DNA of 64,000 nt from Sulfurospirillum arsenophilum NBRC 109478 (lineage in GTDB: Bacteria > Campylobacterota > Campylobacteria > Campylobacterales > Sulfurospirillaceae). Positions 17,505 through 25,874 of the stretch are shown in pieces. Position 1 is the stretch's first letter. Each line of letters opens with the position of its first letter. The notes under the pieces are model-generated. The model ran no database searches, was not told where the DNA came from, and saw only the letters and a program-made list of their open reading frames with translations. A program made the translations under genes and the position numbers. Location: NCBI RefSeq assembly GCF_000813345.1, contig NZ_BBQF01000004.1:1-64000 (forward strand), read 5' to 3'.

Positions 17505-18689
17505 CTATAGTTTTTCTTCATTCTTCTTATCAAAACGGTTGAAAATAAACATCAAAAATTGAATCAACGTCATAATCACAATACCTTCCATCAAAGCAGC
17601 CACAATAAACGAAGCATACTCCTCATTTCCAATCGCACCATTTTTGACAGCAATTGTTGCAATAGCAACCAAGAAAGTAAGGGGCATCGAGTCACCAAGA
17701 CTAAATAATATTGTACTTCGCAATCCCAAATAGCTGTAATATGCTGCAAATGAGCTTGCCATACGCGCACCCACCATGGCTATCACAATCCAGAGTGCAT
17801 GGGTTAAAATATGCGTGGTAAAGACAAGATTAAGATCGAGGGTTGTTCCAACAAAGATAAAAAAGAGAGGAACTAAAAAGCCAAAGCCAAACATCGAGAG
17901 TTGATGTGGAAGCTCTTTTTTATGGGCAAAAAAGTTAGAGATAAAAATACCTGCGATGAAAGCGCCCAAAACCATATCAATTTCAAGCCATTGCATCGTT
18001 GCAATCAACACAAAAAAGAGTGCCATACTAAAGCGTAAACTTTGATGCATCGTATCGTTATTGGGCATGATGATACGTTTTAGATTTGGATACCACCAAA
18101 AGATAATTTTGAGTAAGCGATAAAGGAAATAGGATGAAAAAAGAACGGCAATAAGAATTAAAATACTTTTGAAAAAATACCAGCCAAGCCCATGCGTAAT
18201 CGCACCATCAAAAATAACAAGAGCCCCAATACTAATCAATTCTCCAATAACACCAATAATTAGCGAAAGCTCCAACCATTTGTGGCTTCGTCCATGCTGG
18301 TTAATGAGCGCCATAATCATGCCGAGTGAAACGATAGGAATCGCTACGATATACACAGGTGAAAGTCCAAAGACAATATAAAGAATAATGGAGATACTGT
18401 ACAAACAGATAAAATACAAAATAGCTTTTTTTAAAAAACGATCACGATAGTGCAAAAACCGCTGTATGTCAATCTCAAGGCCAGCAAGGAACATCAAGTA
18501 GAAAAACCCTATTTTAGCGAGACTGCGAAAGACATCATTGTCTACATGTAAAAGACCTATCCAAACTGCAAAAGAGCCTAGTAAAATTTCAACAACAGGG
18601 GTAGGAATACGAAAAAGACGAGAAATAATAGGAGAAAGTACCATCAAAAGCACAACATGCGCTAAAAAAATCAGATTTTCCAAAAACAT
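17505..18689 (-). CDS. Cation:proton antiporter (CPA2 family, KefB/Nha-type membrane domain)
   Basis: About 394 residues with eleven to twelve hydrophobic segments. The N-terminal pattern IPTPVVEILLGSFAVWIGL, the FLAGLEID motif and a later LGAFIAGIFISN are typical of CPA2 antiporters. There is no C-terminal TrkA/RCK domain, so it is a membrane-only version exchanging Na+ or K+ for protons. The start is unsure: the ATG at 18689 has AAGG directly before it with no spacer, while an in-frame TTG at 18713 would overlap the 3' end of the RNase P RNA. A near-copy of the palindrome lies at 18541. Confidence 0.87.
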   Translation of the reverse strand: MFLENLIFLAHVVLLMVLSPIISRLFRIPTPVVEILLGSFAVWIGLLHVDNDVFRSLAKIGFFYLMFLAGLEIDIQRFLHYRDRFLKKAILYFICLYSISIILYIVFGLSPVYIVAIPIVSLGMIMALINQHGRSHKWLELSLIIGVIGELISIGALVIFDGAITHGLGWYFFKSILILIAVLFSSYFLYRLLKIIFWWYPNLKRIIMPNNDTMHQSLRFSMALFFVLIATMQWLEIDMVLGAFIAGIFISNFFAHKKELPHQLSMFGFGFLVPLFFIFVGTTLDLNLVFTTHILTHALWIVIAMVGARMASSFAAYYSYLGLRSTILFSLGDSMPLTFLVAIATIAVKNGAIGNEEYASFIVAALMEGIVIMTLIQFLMFIFNRFDKKNEEKL

Positions 18690-18713
18690 CCTTATTTTAG
18701 GCTTTGTGGACAA

Positions 18714-19047
18714 AAGGTACAGCGATAAGCCGGGTTCTGTCGTGGGTGATTATTTATCTACGATCTATCTTACGGTAGACCTCTAGCGAAGGGTTTATCG
18801 TGTGTGAGACCAAAACCATCCCTTCTTGCTGCAGGTTGGGTTTACATAGCTGCCTTAATTACTTAAAGCACTGGTGGGCTCTTACCCCACCGTTTCACCT
18901 TTTCCTAGAAAAATTCTAGGTAGTTTACTCTCTGTTGCACTAATCCCTTAGGTTACCCTAGCCGTCCGTTAGACGGAACCATGTCTCACATGCAGCCCGG
19001 ACTTTCCTCTTAAGAGAAACTCTCAAGCAATCACCTACTGTACCTTT
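18714..19047 (-). ncRNA. rnpB: RNase P RNA (bacterial type A)
   Basis: The minus strand carries the conserved blocks in order: GAGGAAAGTCCGGGCT near the 5' end, AGGGTAACCTAAGGG, CAACAGAGAGTAAAC, GGTGAAACGGTG with AAGAGCCCACC, and at the 3' end CAGAACCCGGCTTATCG. The two ends (AAGGTACAGTAGGTGATTG and CGCTGTACCTT) pair to close the molecule. This is the catalytic RNA that matures tRNA 5' ends. The edges are set from this closing pairing and may be off by a few bases. It lies between truD and the antiporter on the same strand. Confidence 0.95.
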
Positions 19048-19058
19048 TGAAGCGTGGA

Positions 19059-20144
19059 TTATAGCGTATCTTTTATTAGCTCTTCTATAATTACGGTCGC
19101 ATACGAGCCTTTAGGCAATGAAAAGTGCATTTCAAACCAAGCCTCTTCTTCTTTATAAACGCCCTCAACATCCTCTGCAAAGCTCCACGCAAAACGTCTG
19201 CTTCCATTAAGTTTGTCTAAGAAAGGTTCACACTCTTCAAAAATTTGCTTTTCAATCACACCAGCTTCATACTCTGCTCGAATGTTTTTGTCACCCAGTA
19301 ACCAACCTGCTATAGTAATGCCATGCTCTAAAAAACGCGGTAACTCTTCTTCTACATTTTCACACACAAACGCTTTCCCAGCAGGGTAATGATGTAAAAC
19401 ATCGCCATGCATCAACTTGAAAAATTGTGGCTGTTTTTTAAGGCTATCGACCATCTCTTTAGGTAAATTCGTTGCACGTGTTGCATCCGCTAAGTTAAAT
19501 TCTTCGATCAAACGACTTAGCTCAATGCGCTTGGAAAGCCAGTTGTTAAAGAGATAACTTTGATAAGCATTGATAAAAAATTCTTTCATCTTATGGTTGC
19601 GCTCTTGACGTTTTCCTTCTAAGATTGCTTTACCTTTAACATAGTTATCGCCATCTATACCAAAACGCTGATACCCAAAGAAGTTAGGGAAACCCTCTTT
19701 GCTGATCTTTTTGAGTCCATCTTGAAGTTTTCGCGCATCGATTGGGTTGACTTTTTTAAGGCGCACAAAAAAGCGATTGCCTTTGAGATGCCCTGTACGG
19801 ATTTTATTGTTATGGTAGGTAGTATCGAGTATTTTGATCTTATCGTGTGTAAAATTGGCGAGTTTTGTCTCGAAATTTTTGTGCAGTGAAATGTACTGTG
19901 TGGTCATGCCATCTTTGTCTTTGAGTCCTGCATACCCAAAGTCACGGACTTTACACCCTGTCACTTCACTAAGGTACTGCAACATATCCCATGTTGTCAT
20001 ATCTTTTTTTCTTACATGTAAAACCAGATGCTCACCCTCACCACTGAAAGGGTAAAGAGGAATTTCACTGACCACGAAGTCACTGCTGTTTTTGGTAAAC
20101 ATCGCACTAATGGGCGAATGGGTGAGAAAAAATTGTCTAATCAT
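19059..20144 (-). CDS. truD: tRNA pseudouridine(13) synthase TruD
   Basis: A 361-residue RNA-modifying enzyme. Signatures are FGYAGLKDKDGMTTQYIS, with the catalytic Asp, at about residue 75, GNRFFVRLKKV, and FPNFFGYQRFG. The substrate is U13 of tRNA-Glu and others. It follows thiL by 17 bases on the same strand and ends just upstream of rnpB, giving a small cluster of thiamine and tRNA-processing functions. Full length. Confidence 0.95.
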   Translation of the reverse strand: MIRQFFLTHSPISAMFTKNSSDFVVSEIPLYPFSGEGEHLVLHVRKKDMTTWDMLQYLSEVTGCKVRDFGYAGLKDKDGMTTQYISLHKNFETKLANFTHDKIKILDTTYHNNKIRTGHLKGNRFFVRLKKVNPIDARKLQDGLKKISKEGFPNFFGYQRFGIDGDNYVKGKAILEGKRQERNHKMKEFFINAYQSYLFNNWLSKRIELSRLIEEFNLADATRATNLPKEMVDSLKKQPQFFKLMHGDVLHHYPAGKAFVCENVEEELPRFLEHGITIAGWLLGDKNIRAEYEAGVIEKQIFEECEPFLDKLNGSRRFAWSFAEDVEGVYKEEEAWFEMHFSLPKGSYATVIIEELIKDTL

Positions 20145-20161
20145 ACATATCCTTGAAATGG

Positions 20162-20986
20162 TTAAAAATGGTGTTCTTTACAACGACAGGCATAGCGTTT
20201 ACGCACTACTTTGCCAATAATAGTCATTTTTGTACGTGACTGTTTGGCTATGCGCTCTATTAGCTTTTTTTTACGTGCATCAAAAGTGAAAAGCATCTCA
20301 TACTCTTCGCCGCTGCACAGCGTTCGTTTGGGCATTGTGTGCTTTACATGTAAACCCAAATTTCCACTGGCTTTGAGAAGCCTTGAGAGGTCTTTGGAGA
20401 GTCCATCGGAGATATCCATACCCGCATTTAAATGCTTGGCAGCTTTATAGATAAACTTCGCTTTTAAATCAGGTTTCATAAAACGTGACGCTTTGCCAAT
20501 ATGACCACCGCGTAAAAGTTTTGTCAGCTCTTTATAGGAGTTACCAAGCGCTCCTGTGAATGCTACGAAATCACCCACTTTTGCATTTTTACGGTAAAGC
20601 GCTTTGCCTTGAAGTTCAGAGATGACACTGATGGAGATCATCAGCTTTTTCCCAGCAGTGGTATCGCCTCCGATAATCTCTATGCCATAAGCCTTAGCAA
20701 CGTTTTGGAAGCCTTGAGCAAGCTCATTCAGCTCCGCGTAACTAAACTGTTTGGGAATCACCACTCCAATCATTGCCCATTTGGGCTTGGCATTCATTGC
20801 AATGGCATCGGAGAAGTTAACCAACATGCTTTTTTCAGCGATTTGAGGCAAGCTCATCCACGCTCTTTTAAAGTGAATATCCTCACAAAAAAGGTCTTTT
20901 GAATAAACCTGTTTACCGATAACAGCCCCATCATCGCCAATCATTTGGCTCGAAAAGTTGGAGATAAAAAATGCCTCTTTTGACAT
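20162..20986 (-). CDS. thiL: Thiamine-monophosphate kinase
   Basis: About 274 residues, PurM-like fold. It phosphorylates thiamine monophosphate to TPP, the last step of the pathway. IGDDGAVIG near residue 15, VNFSDAIAMNAKPKW, IIGGDTTAG and MDISDGLSKDLSRL are the ATP and Mg2+ binding signatures. I chose ATG at 20986, with GAGAGG upstream, over an in-frame GTG at 20998. It is not controlled by the TPP riboswitch seen at 11.4 kb. Its leader holds the three-hairpin element at 21029-21105. A TTTACATGTAAA copy lies at 20343. Confidence 0.93.
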   Translation of the reverse strand: MSKEAFFISNFSSQMIGDDGAVIGKQVYSKDLFCEDIHFKRAWMSLPQIAEKSMLVNFSDAIAMNAKPKWAMIGVVIPKQFSYAELNELAQGFQNVAKAYGIEIIGGDTTAGKKLMISISVISELQGKALYRKNAKVGDFVAFTGALGNSYKELTKLLRGGHIGKASRFMKPDLKAKFIYKAAKHLNAGMDISDGLSKDLSRLLKASGNLGLHVKHTMPKRTLCSGEEYEMLFTFDARKKKLIERIAKQSRTKMTIIGKVVRKRYACRCKEHHF

Positions 20987-21002
20987 GTTGCCTCTCACAT
21001 TA

Positions 21003-21017
21003 GAGTTCTTGCAGAAC
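21003..21017. terminator. Small hairpin before thiL
   Basis: AGTTCT and AGAACT arms around TGC. It lies between the three-hairpin element and thiL. On the plus strand it is followed by TTTT, so it might end transcription coming from the left, but nothing on the plus strand needs it. Function unclear. Confidence 0.3.
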
Positions 21018-21028
21018 TTTTAATACGC

Positions 21029-21105
21029 TTTCAAAGCAAAGCTTTGAAAACTACGTTAACACTTGGTTTTCTTTGGCAGAATGCCCACGCACCTTTAGTG
21101 CTTTA
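21029..21105. ncRNA. Three-hairpin element, copy A (candidate structured RNA)
   Basis: Plus-strand order: hairpin 1 with 9-base arms TTTCAAAGC and GCTTTGAAA around AAA (21029-21049); a spacer ACTACGTTAACAC; hairpin 2 with TTCT/AGAA around TTGGC and outer TGG/CCA (21064-21087); hairpin 3 GCAC/GTGC (21089-21101) followed by TTTAAACTT. The same order, spacer and loop occur at 53569-53648 with base-pair-preserving changes. Both copies lie just upstream of a minus-strand gene (thiL here), so it could be a leader RNA on the minus strand, a short plus-strand RNA ending in hairpin 3, or a dispersed DNA repeat. Confidence 0.6.
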
Positions 21106-21279
21106 AACTTTCTTATTGTAGGATGTTGTGCATTAAGAAGCCATTAGGCAAGATCCTCACAAAAAAGAAACAACACCCTCACAAACGCAAACAACTGCTA
21201 TAGTTAACTTTTGTGTAACAGAATCTTACAAGTAATCTTGCGATAGAATAAATTAATTACCTAAAAGGAGTCCTCAAAT

Positions 21280-21957
21280 ATGGAGTGTAAGCTCGAGCTG
21301 AGCGTCTTTCGCTTTGACGCTAAAACGGATTTTTTACCTTATTATAAAAAACATTTTATCACGATCGATCGTAGCCTTAGTGTTAACGATCTTTTTGCCC
21401 TTATTCAATCTGAAGATTGCAGTTTTGATTACCCAAAAGGCAAATTAGCTGCCTTGAAAATCAATGGCAAAGCGCTTTTTAGCGATGCAAGTATCGATGG
21501 CATAATTACCTCTTTTGGAAAATCACTCACATTAGAGCCTCTCAACACCAAGCATGTTACCAAAGATATGATCATCAATACCGATGATTTTTACAAAAGT
21601 TTTGCATTGATCGAAACGTTGGTTGATATTAAGGACAAAGCACTTTTTGAGCAGTATATTATCTACCATTACGCATCAAGCGTTCTTGATTTGATCGAAG
21701 GCTTCCAAGGCGACGCGCTCTTTGCGTTTGCCTATGATATGATGCAGAAACACCCTGAACGTAAACGTGAAATTTTAGAAATTGTTGCCAATGAACACAC
21801 TGGCGTATTTTTACATGTAAGACTGTGTAAGAAAATTTACCCTTGTGGTGCAGATGTTGAGAAGAAGATCACCGAGCTTAAAAACGAAGTGATGAAACTC
21901 AGACCATTTGCTAACCCACTTGTTGAAAAATTTTCGCATTACATCGATCTTTTGTAA
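21280..21957 (+). CDS. Conserved hypothetical protein, DUF5644-like
   Basis: A 225-residue protein without signal peptide or membrane helix, preceded by AAAGGAG. The N-terminal 85 residues (LELSVFRFDAKTDFLPYYKK) look like a beta-grasp, ferredoxin-like module of the kind found in succinate dehydrogenase or fumarate reductase iron-sulfur subunits, but lack its cysteine cluster. The C-terminal half is helical with two Cys (RLCKKIYPCGAD). Such proteins are known in Campylobacterota next to the gene type that follows here. The family name is from memory and moderate in certainty. The two genes are 10 bases apart. Confidence 0.65.
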   Translation: MECKLELSVFRFDAKTDFLPYYKKHFITIDRSLSVNDLFALIQSEDCSFDYPKGKLAALKINGKALFSDASIDGIITSFGKSLTLEPLNTKHVTKDMIINTDDFYKSFALIETLVDIKDKALFEQYIIYHYASSVLDLIEGFQGDALFAFAYDMMQKHPERKREILEIVANEHTGVFLHVRLCKKIYPCGADVEKKITELKNEVMKLRPFANPLVEKFSHYIDLL

Positions 21958-21967
21958 GGATAAAGCC

Positions 21968-22813
21968 ATGAAAAACTATTTTCTTTTTGATACCCTAATC
22001 CAACGTGAAAAAACGGCCCCAATGATTTTGGCGGCACGAAAACTCATCGAACTTTTAAACATTGACGCACCCTCTTTCAAAGGGGCAAAAAATGATCTTG
22101 GAAGTGAGTTTATGGGGCTAGACCGTCTCAAATTTTTAGAGCATTATGCCTATAACCTTACGTTAGCAGCCGATGAGAAACGCGATATTCTCTGTTTTGA
22201 GCAAAGTTCTTTGATCTCGCATGCGCATACTAAAGATATTCTTTTAAACGATGCTAACCTTAAATTTGAAATCGCTGAGCGTTTGCAAAAGCATAATGTA
22301 TCGCTTAATTTAGACGTCAATGTTGTCTCTTTAGAACAACTGCTTCTTGAAGAAGTGGGCGCTGAAAAACTGGCAAGTTTGCTTAAAAATCCATTTGGAA
22401 ACTTTCAAACAGCTCGTTTCTTAGGCTCTAACGCATGCAGGGCTAAAAAATACCGTAAAGAAGATCTCTTAATCCAACTTCTTGACCTTATCAAACTAAA
22501 ACAGATCAAACACGAAAGCACTTATGAGAGTGATGGTTTTGAAGTTTTTGACGCTTCACCACTCCTTGCTAAAAAACTAGGTTCAAAAGCAATGCTTGAT
22601 ATGTTTGACAATGCCGCTGATTTTGTACTGGTAAGTGATGCACGAAGCTTTATCATGTTTGATTTTTACCAAAAAGAGCTTGAAAAAGTTTCAGGACGCG
22701 ATATTGGGCTGAGCGTTTTAAGCCTTGCAGAACTGCTACTGCTTGCTTTTGGTGAAACCAATAAAAAAGCCATTGGTTTGGATCAACACAAAGTAGCCAT
22801 AACTCTTATCTAA
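21968..22813 (+). CDS. Conserved hypothetical protein, partner of the DUF5644-like gene
   Basis: A 281-residue cytoplasmic protein starting at ATG 21968. It contains a region (MGLDRLKFLEHYAYNLTLAA, then ILCFEQSSL) recalling heterodisulfide reductase subunit B-type proteins, where a cysteine-rich CCG domain is expected, but only isolated Cys residues remain (ILCFE, NACRAKK). It may be a relative that has lost its cluster or a distinct family. Tight linkage to the upstream gene suggests that the two products form one complex. Function unknown. Confidence 0.6.
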   Translation: MKNYFLFDTLIQREKTAPMILAARKLIELLNIDAPSFKGAKNDLGSEFMGLDRLKFLEHYAYNLTLAADEKRDILCFEQSSLISHAHTKDILLNDANLKFEIAERLQKHNVSLNLDVNVVSLEQLLLEEVGAEKLASLLKNPFGNFQTARFLGSNACRAKKYRKEDLLIQLLDLIKLKQIKHESTYESDGFEVFDASPLLAKKLGSKAMLDMFDNAADFVLVSDARSFIMFDFYQKELEKVSGRDIGLSVLSLAELLLLAFGETNKKAIGLDQHKVAITLI

Positions 22814-22823
22814 CCTTCATTCT

Positions 22824-22848
22824 AAGGAGCAGCTCGTCTCTGCTCCTT
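22824..22848. terminator. Hairpin after the hypothetical gene pair
   Basis: Arms AAGGAGCAG and CTGCTCCTT around CTCGTCT. The 9-base stem lies 11 bases after the stop codon. The following run is A rather than T on the plus strand, so it may act through the stem alone. Confidence 0.5.
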
Positions 22849-22948
22849 AAAAAAATATAAATAGGACTTATTTTATCTCTTTCTTAAGAGACATTTGTGT
22901 GAGACTTTAATATCATTTCACAACTTAATATTAAAAAGGAGTTTTACA

Positions 22949-23341
22949 ATGCCAAAAATCAATCGTTATGTTGATATTGACACCGTTGAGAGAGAAGCAC
23001 GAAAAGATTATATCGATAGACACTCTCCATTTATCGCCTGTGACGCGACTGCAAAACAAAATGCACCCTTTAAAGTGACTGTCAAAGTTGGCAATGCCTA
23101 TACTCATCCCGATGATTTTGACCACTACATCGCAAACGTTCAACTTTACAATGCAGATGTTCTTTTAGCACGCGCTGATTTTGTCTCTGGAACCCTTGGG
23201 GGACAAGACAAAAAAGGACAAGCAGAAGTAACGTTTACCATCGTTCCAACGGGTAAAAAACTAAACCTCGTTGCTCAAAGCTACTGTACAAAACACGGTG
23301 TTTGGGAAAGCGATCCTGTTGAAGTAACTGTCGAAGAATAA
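22949..23341 (+). CDS. Superoxide reductase (neelaredoxin type)
   Basis: A 130-residue protein that reduces superoxide to hydrogen peroxide without making oxygen. Iron ligands of the single-centre class are visible: His in RHSPFI, His in YTHPDD, His in FDHYIA, and Cys and His in SYCTKHGVWESDP near the C-terminus. The extra N-terminal desulforedoxin domain of class I is absent. The start at 22949 follows AAAAGGAG. It suits an organism that fixes nitrogen and lives at low oxygen. It converges with the SIR2-like gene across a shared terminator. Confidence 0.92.
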   Translation: MPKINRYVDIDTVEREARKDYIDRHSPFIACDATAKQNAPFKVTVKVGNAYTHPDDFDHYIANVQLYNADVLLARADFVSGTLGGQDKKGQAEVTFTIVPTGKKLNLVAQSYCTKHGVWESDPVEVTVEE

Positions 23342-23349
23342 TATAAAGA

Positions 23350-23372
23350 AGAGTGCCTTATTAGGCACCCTT
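23350..23372. terminator. Terminator hairpin between sor and the SIR2-like gene
   Basis: GAGTGCC and GGCACCC-type arms around TTATTA, followed by CCTTT on the plus strand. It overlaps the last codons of the minus-strand SIR2-like gene and serves the superoxide reductase gene. Confidence 0.6.
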
Positions 23373-24188
23373 TAAAAAACTTCCCAATGGAGTTTCTAAC
23401 TTTTCAATTTTATGAGATGTTAGAAACTTCTCCTCTTTTTTACTGATTTTTTCTTTATCATTCACTAAGTATCCGCCATTAAGCCCCAATGTGACTTCAT
23501 TCGCAACCATACGATACGTATCACGATCAAAATCAATCCCTAAAAACAGATACTCTTTGTCATTTTTAAACGTTTTCAAGAATGGAGGAAGTGCGTAACC
23601 ACCCATCGCTTCCGTGAGCCAATCCACAAAATCTGCATCACTGATAATAAAGCTTTTTTCAGGAACCGTGCACCCTAAAGGCTTAAAGAGAATGGGCAAC
23701 ATCGGACTTAATAACTCTTTTTCCACACGATGGTACTCTTTGGTTACAGAAGTGTACATGTAAACCAAAAAACGATCATATCCCGCCATAATACGGCTCA
23801 CCCCTGTAATCAAAAAATGATCAACCTCTGCGTAAAGTTTCAGAAGTGAATCATCCAAATTGAGATCAACTACATAGTGTGGCATCAAGGTTTTGAGCCA
23901 TGTATAAACTTCTGGCATGGGGTAAGGCTTGTGTGTAAAGATATGGTTTGTCATCTGCTCAATGAACGGTCTTCCTTTACGTTGCTCCAAACTCATAGCC
24001 GCACGGGAATACTCATACATCAAACGAGGTGACATCGCACGACCACCGTTGAGGCTTAAGATCATTGAGTCGCTATCAAAGGGGATTTGATCTCCATCTG
24101 CTGTTTTAGTCTCTTTAAAGACACCCATCCCAAGAAAGGGAATTAAACTGCCCTCTTTAATTTGTGCTTCTAATTCACTCTTCTTCAC
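23361..24188 (-). CDS. SIR2-like domain protein linked to nifA
   Basis: A 275-residue protein. The start EAQIKEGSLIPFLGMGVF resembles the NAD-binding loop of SIR2-like proteins (GAG.S-like turn), and HFLITGVSRIMAGYDRFLVY and YLFLGIDFDRDTYRM match the core and the FLG repeat of that fold. The catalytic Asn/His of deacetylases is not evident. The start overlaps the end of nifA by 14 bases, so translation is coupled and the protein likely works with nitrogen fixation, for instance as an NAD sensor or regulator of NifA. This role is inference. Confidence 0.65.
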   Translation of the reverse strand: MKKSELEAQIKEGSLIPFLGMGVFKETKTADGDQIPFDSDSMILSLNGGRAMSPRLMYEYSRAAMSLEQRKGRPFIEQMTNHIFTHKPYPMPEVYTWLKTLMPHYVVDLNLDDSLLKLYAEVDHFLITGVSRIMAGYDRFLVYMYTSVTKEYHRVEKELLSPMLPILFKPLGCTVPEKSFIISDADFVDWLTEAMGGYALPPFLKTFKNDKEYLFLGIDFDRDTYRMVANEVTLGLNGGYLVNDKEKISKKEEKFLTSHKIEKLETPLGSFLKGA

Positions 24189-25572
24189 TTAATATCCTTC
24201 GTTGACACATCAATTTTTGATTAAAGGCTGGAAGCAGTAGTAACATTTCATCGGCACTTATGCCATCTTCACTGCCCATTAGAACGATGCGTTCAACCGT
24301 ATTTTCAAGTTCGCGCACATTTCCAGGCCATGTGTACTGGCAGAGTATCTCCATCGCTTCATCGGTGATGACGATACGTTTTTTGTGGTTGCTCATCGAT
24401 TTTTGCAAAAAGAAATTCACCAAAAGAGCAATGTCATCGCCACGCTCACGAAGCGGTGGCAGATCAATGGGTATAACATTAAGTCGGTAGTACAAATCTT
24501 CTCTAAAGCTACCATTTTTAACCATCTCTTCAAGGTTTCGATTGGTCGCGGCAACAAGGCGTACATTGACTTTAACGGTTTTAGAGCCACCCACACGTTC
24601 AAACTCTCGCTCTTGTAAAACACGTAAAAGTTTCACTTGTGCAGAGGCTGAAATATCGCCGATTTCATCCAAAAAGAGTGTACCGCCATCTGCAAGTTCA
24701 AAACGCCCTTTACGTGCCTCTTTAGCGTCCGTAAACGCTCCTTTTTCATGCCCAAATAACTCACTCTCAATGAGTGTATCGGTAATGGCGGCACAGTTAA
24801 GTTTGATAAATGGCTCTTCACGACGTTTAGAGCGCTTATGAATCGCTGCAGCTACAAGTTCTTTTCCCGTACCCGTTTCGCCCCGTACCAAAACCGTCAC
24901 ATTGCTCTCAGCGATACGCTCAACAACATGGTAAACACTCTTCATTTTTGGGCTCTCACCAATGATATCGCCAAAATTGTGCACTTTTGAGTCCCACTCC
25001 ATTTTATAGTAAAGTTTGAGCTCTTTAAGGCGCTCTTTTTCTTTGAGATTGATGTCATGCGACCTGATTGACTGCGCAAAAATAGAGCTTAAAATAGTCA
25101 AAACACGAATCGTACTTTCAAAATCAATCGCTGTTGTTTTCGTAATGCTCGCACCCAAAACACCAATAACCTCTTGATCGACCAGCATAGGAACGGCTAT
25201 GTATGAGATAGCGTTTTGATCGCGATTGCCTGATTTGTTTAAAAACATCATATCGTTATGTAAATTTTCAATGACAACAGGCTCTTTACTTTGTGCAGCA
25301 AACCCTGTTGCGCCCTCACCTAGTTTATACGTTGCAAGCTCTTTTTGATGCTTACTAAAATCAATACAGGCGTAAACAGTTAAAAGATTTTCATCATTCA
25401 GTGTATGAATAACGCATTTTTCTAAATGCAATCTCGTTTTTAAAATAAATAACGCTTTTTCAAGCGATGCTACTAAATTCTGAGAATTTGAAACAACCAT
25501 GGCTGTTTCATAGAGTGTCATCAGTTCTCTGGTCGTGAGGCAATCCCCACATTTGGCATCAAACGCAACCAT
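24175..25572 (-). CDS. nifA: Sigma-54 activator NifA, without C-terminal HTH
   Basis: About 465 residues. A GAF sensor domain (residues 25-175, ATGFAAQSKEPVVIENL) is followed by the AAA+ domain: Walker A GETGTGKELVA, the sigma-54 contact loop as GAFTDA rather than GAFTGA, Walker B GGTLFLDEIGD, arginine region LPPLRERGDDI. The protein ends at WPGNVRELENTVERIVL plus about 35 residues. The usual Fis-type DNA-binding helix-turn-helix is missing, and other reading frames downstream do not encode it. Start ATG at 25572 follows AAAGGAG. NifA identity rests on GAF-AAA order and nifT next door. It may act from solution on RNA polymerase. Confidence 0.85.
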   Translation of the reverse strand: MVAFDAKCGDCLTTRELMTLYETAMVVSNSQNLVASLEKALFILKTRLHLEKCVIHTLNDENLLTVYACIDFSKHQKELATYKLGEGATGFAAQSKEPVVIENLHNDMMFLNKSGNRDQNAISYIAVPMLVDQEVIGVLGASITKTTAIDFESTIRVLTILSSIFAQSIRSHDINLKEKERLKELKLYYKMEWDSKVHNFGDIIGESPKMKSVYHVVERIAESNVTVLVRGETGTGKELVAAAIHKRSKRREEPFIKLNCAAITDTLIESELFGHEKGAFTDAKEARKGRFELADGGTLFLDEIGDISASAQVKLLRVLQEREFERVGGSKTVKVNVRLVAATNRNLEEMVKNGSFREDLYYRLNVIPIDLPPLRERGDDIALLVNFFLQKSMSNHKKRIVITDEAMEILCQYTWPGNVRELENTVERIVLMGSEDGISADEMLLLLPAFNQKLMCQRRILSEEE

Positions 25573-25654
25573 TTGCACTCCTTTAACTGTTTAAAATATT
25601 ATATAGAAAGATGGACAATTAATGTTCATCTTTTATGTTTATATTTTAATCAAA

Positions 25655-25864
25655 TCAATCGGAGAGTTTTTTACAAACCTCTTCTTTAGGAAGTTTTTTT
25701 GGACCTGGTTGAATCCACCATGTCTCACCATTGCTAAGCTCCACTTCGCCACCCCATTTCTCTTCACTCTCAAATTCGATTTTTGTGATCATCTCTTCCA
25801 TATCTTTTTTTGCAATATAAAAGCAGATTTCTCCGCCCTCTTCTCTTAGCATTACTTTTGCCAT
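25655..25864 (-). CDS. nifT: Nitrogen fixation protein NifT/FixU
   Basis: A 69-residue protein of the NifT family. Diagnostic features are KVMLREEGGEICFYIAKKD at the N-terminus, then KWGGEVELSNGETWWI, then a KLP motif. Function is not firmly known; it travels with nitrogenase genes. It lies 10 bases after the FAD oxidoreductase and 82 bases before nifA, all on the minus strand. Confidence 0.85.
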   Translation of the reverse strand: MAKVMLREEGGEICFYIAKKDMEEMITKIEFESEEKWGGEVELSNGETWWIQPGPKKLPKEEVCKKLSD

Positions 25865-25874
25865 TGACTTTCCC

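Noticed and set aside
17505-18713. Start of the antiporter at TTG 18713
   Set aside because: It would overlap the RNase P RNA and has no ribosome site; the ATG at 18689 is kept but remains weakly supported.
21029-21105. Naming the three-hairpin element as a TPP, Moco, cobalamin or cyclic di-GMP riboswitch
   Set aside because: None of their conserved core sequences is present on either strand.
24175-24260. Possible frameshift hiding the HTH of NifA
   Set aside because: The other two frames after the last AAA+ residues hit stop codons quickly and show no Fis-like helix pair, and the SIR2-like gene begins there.
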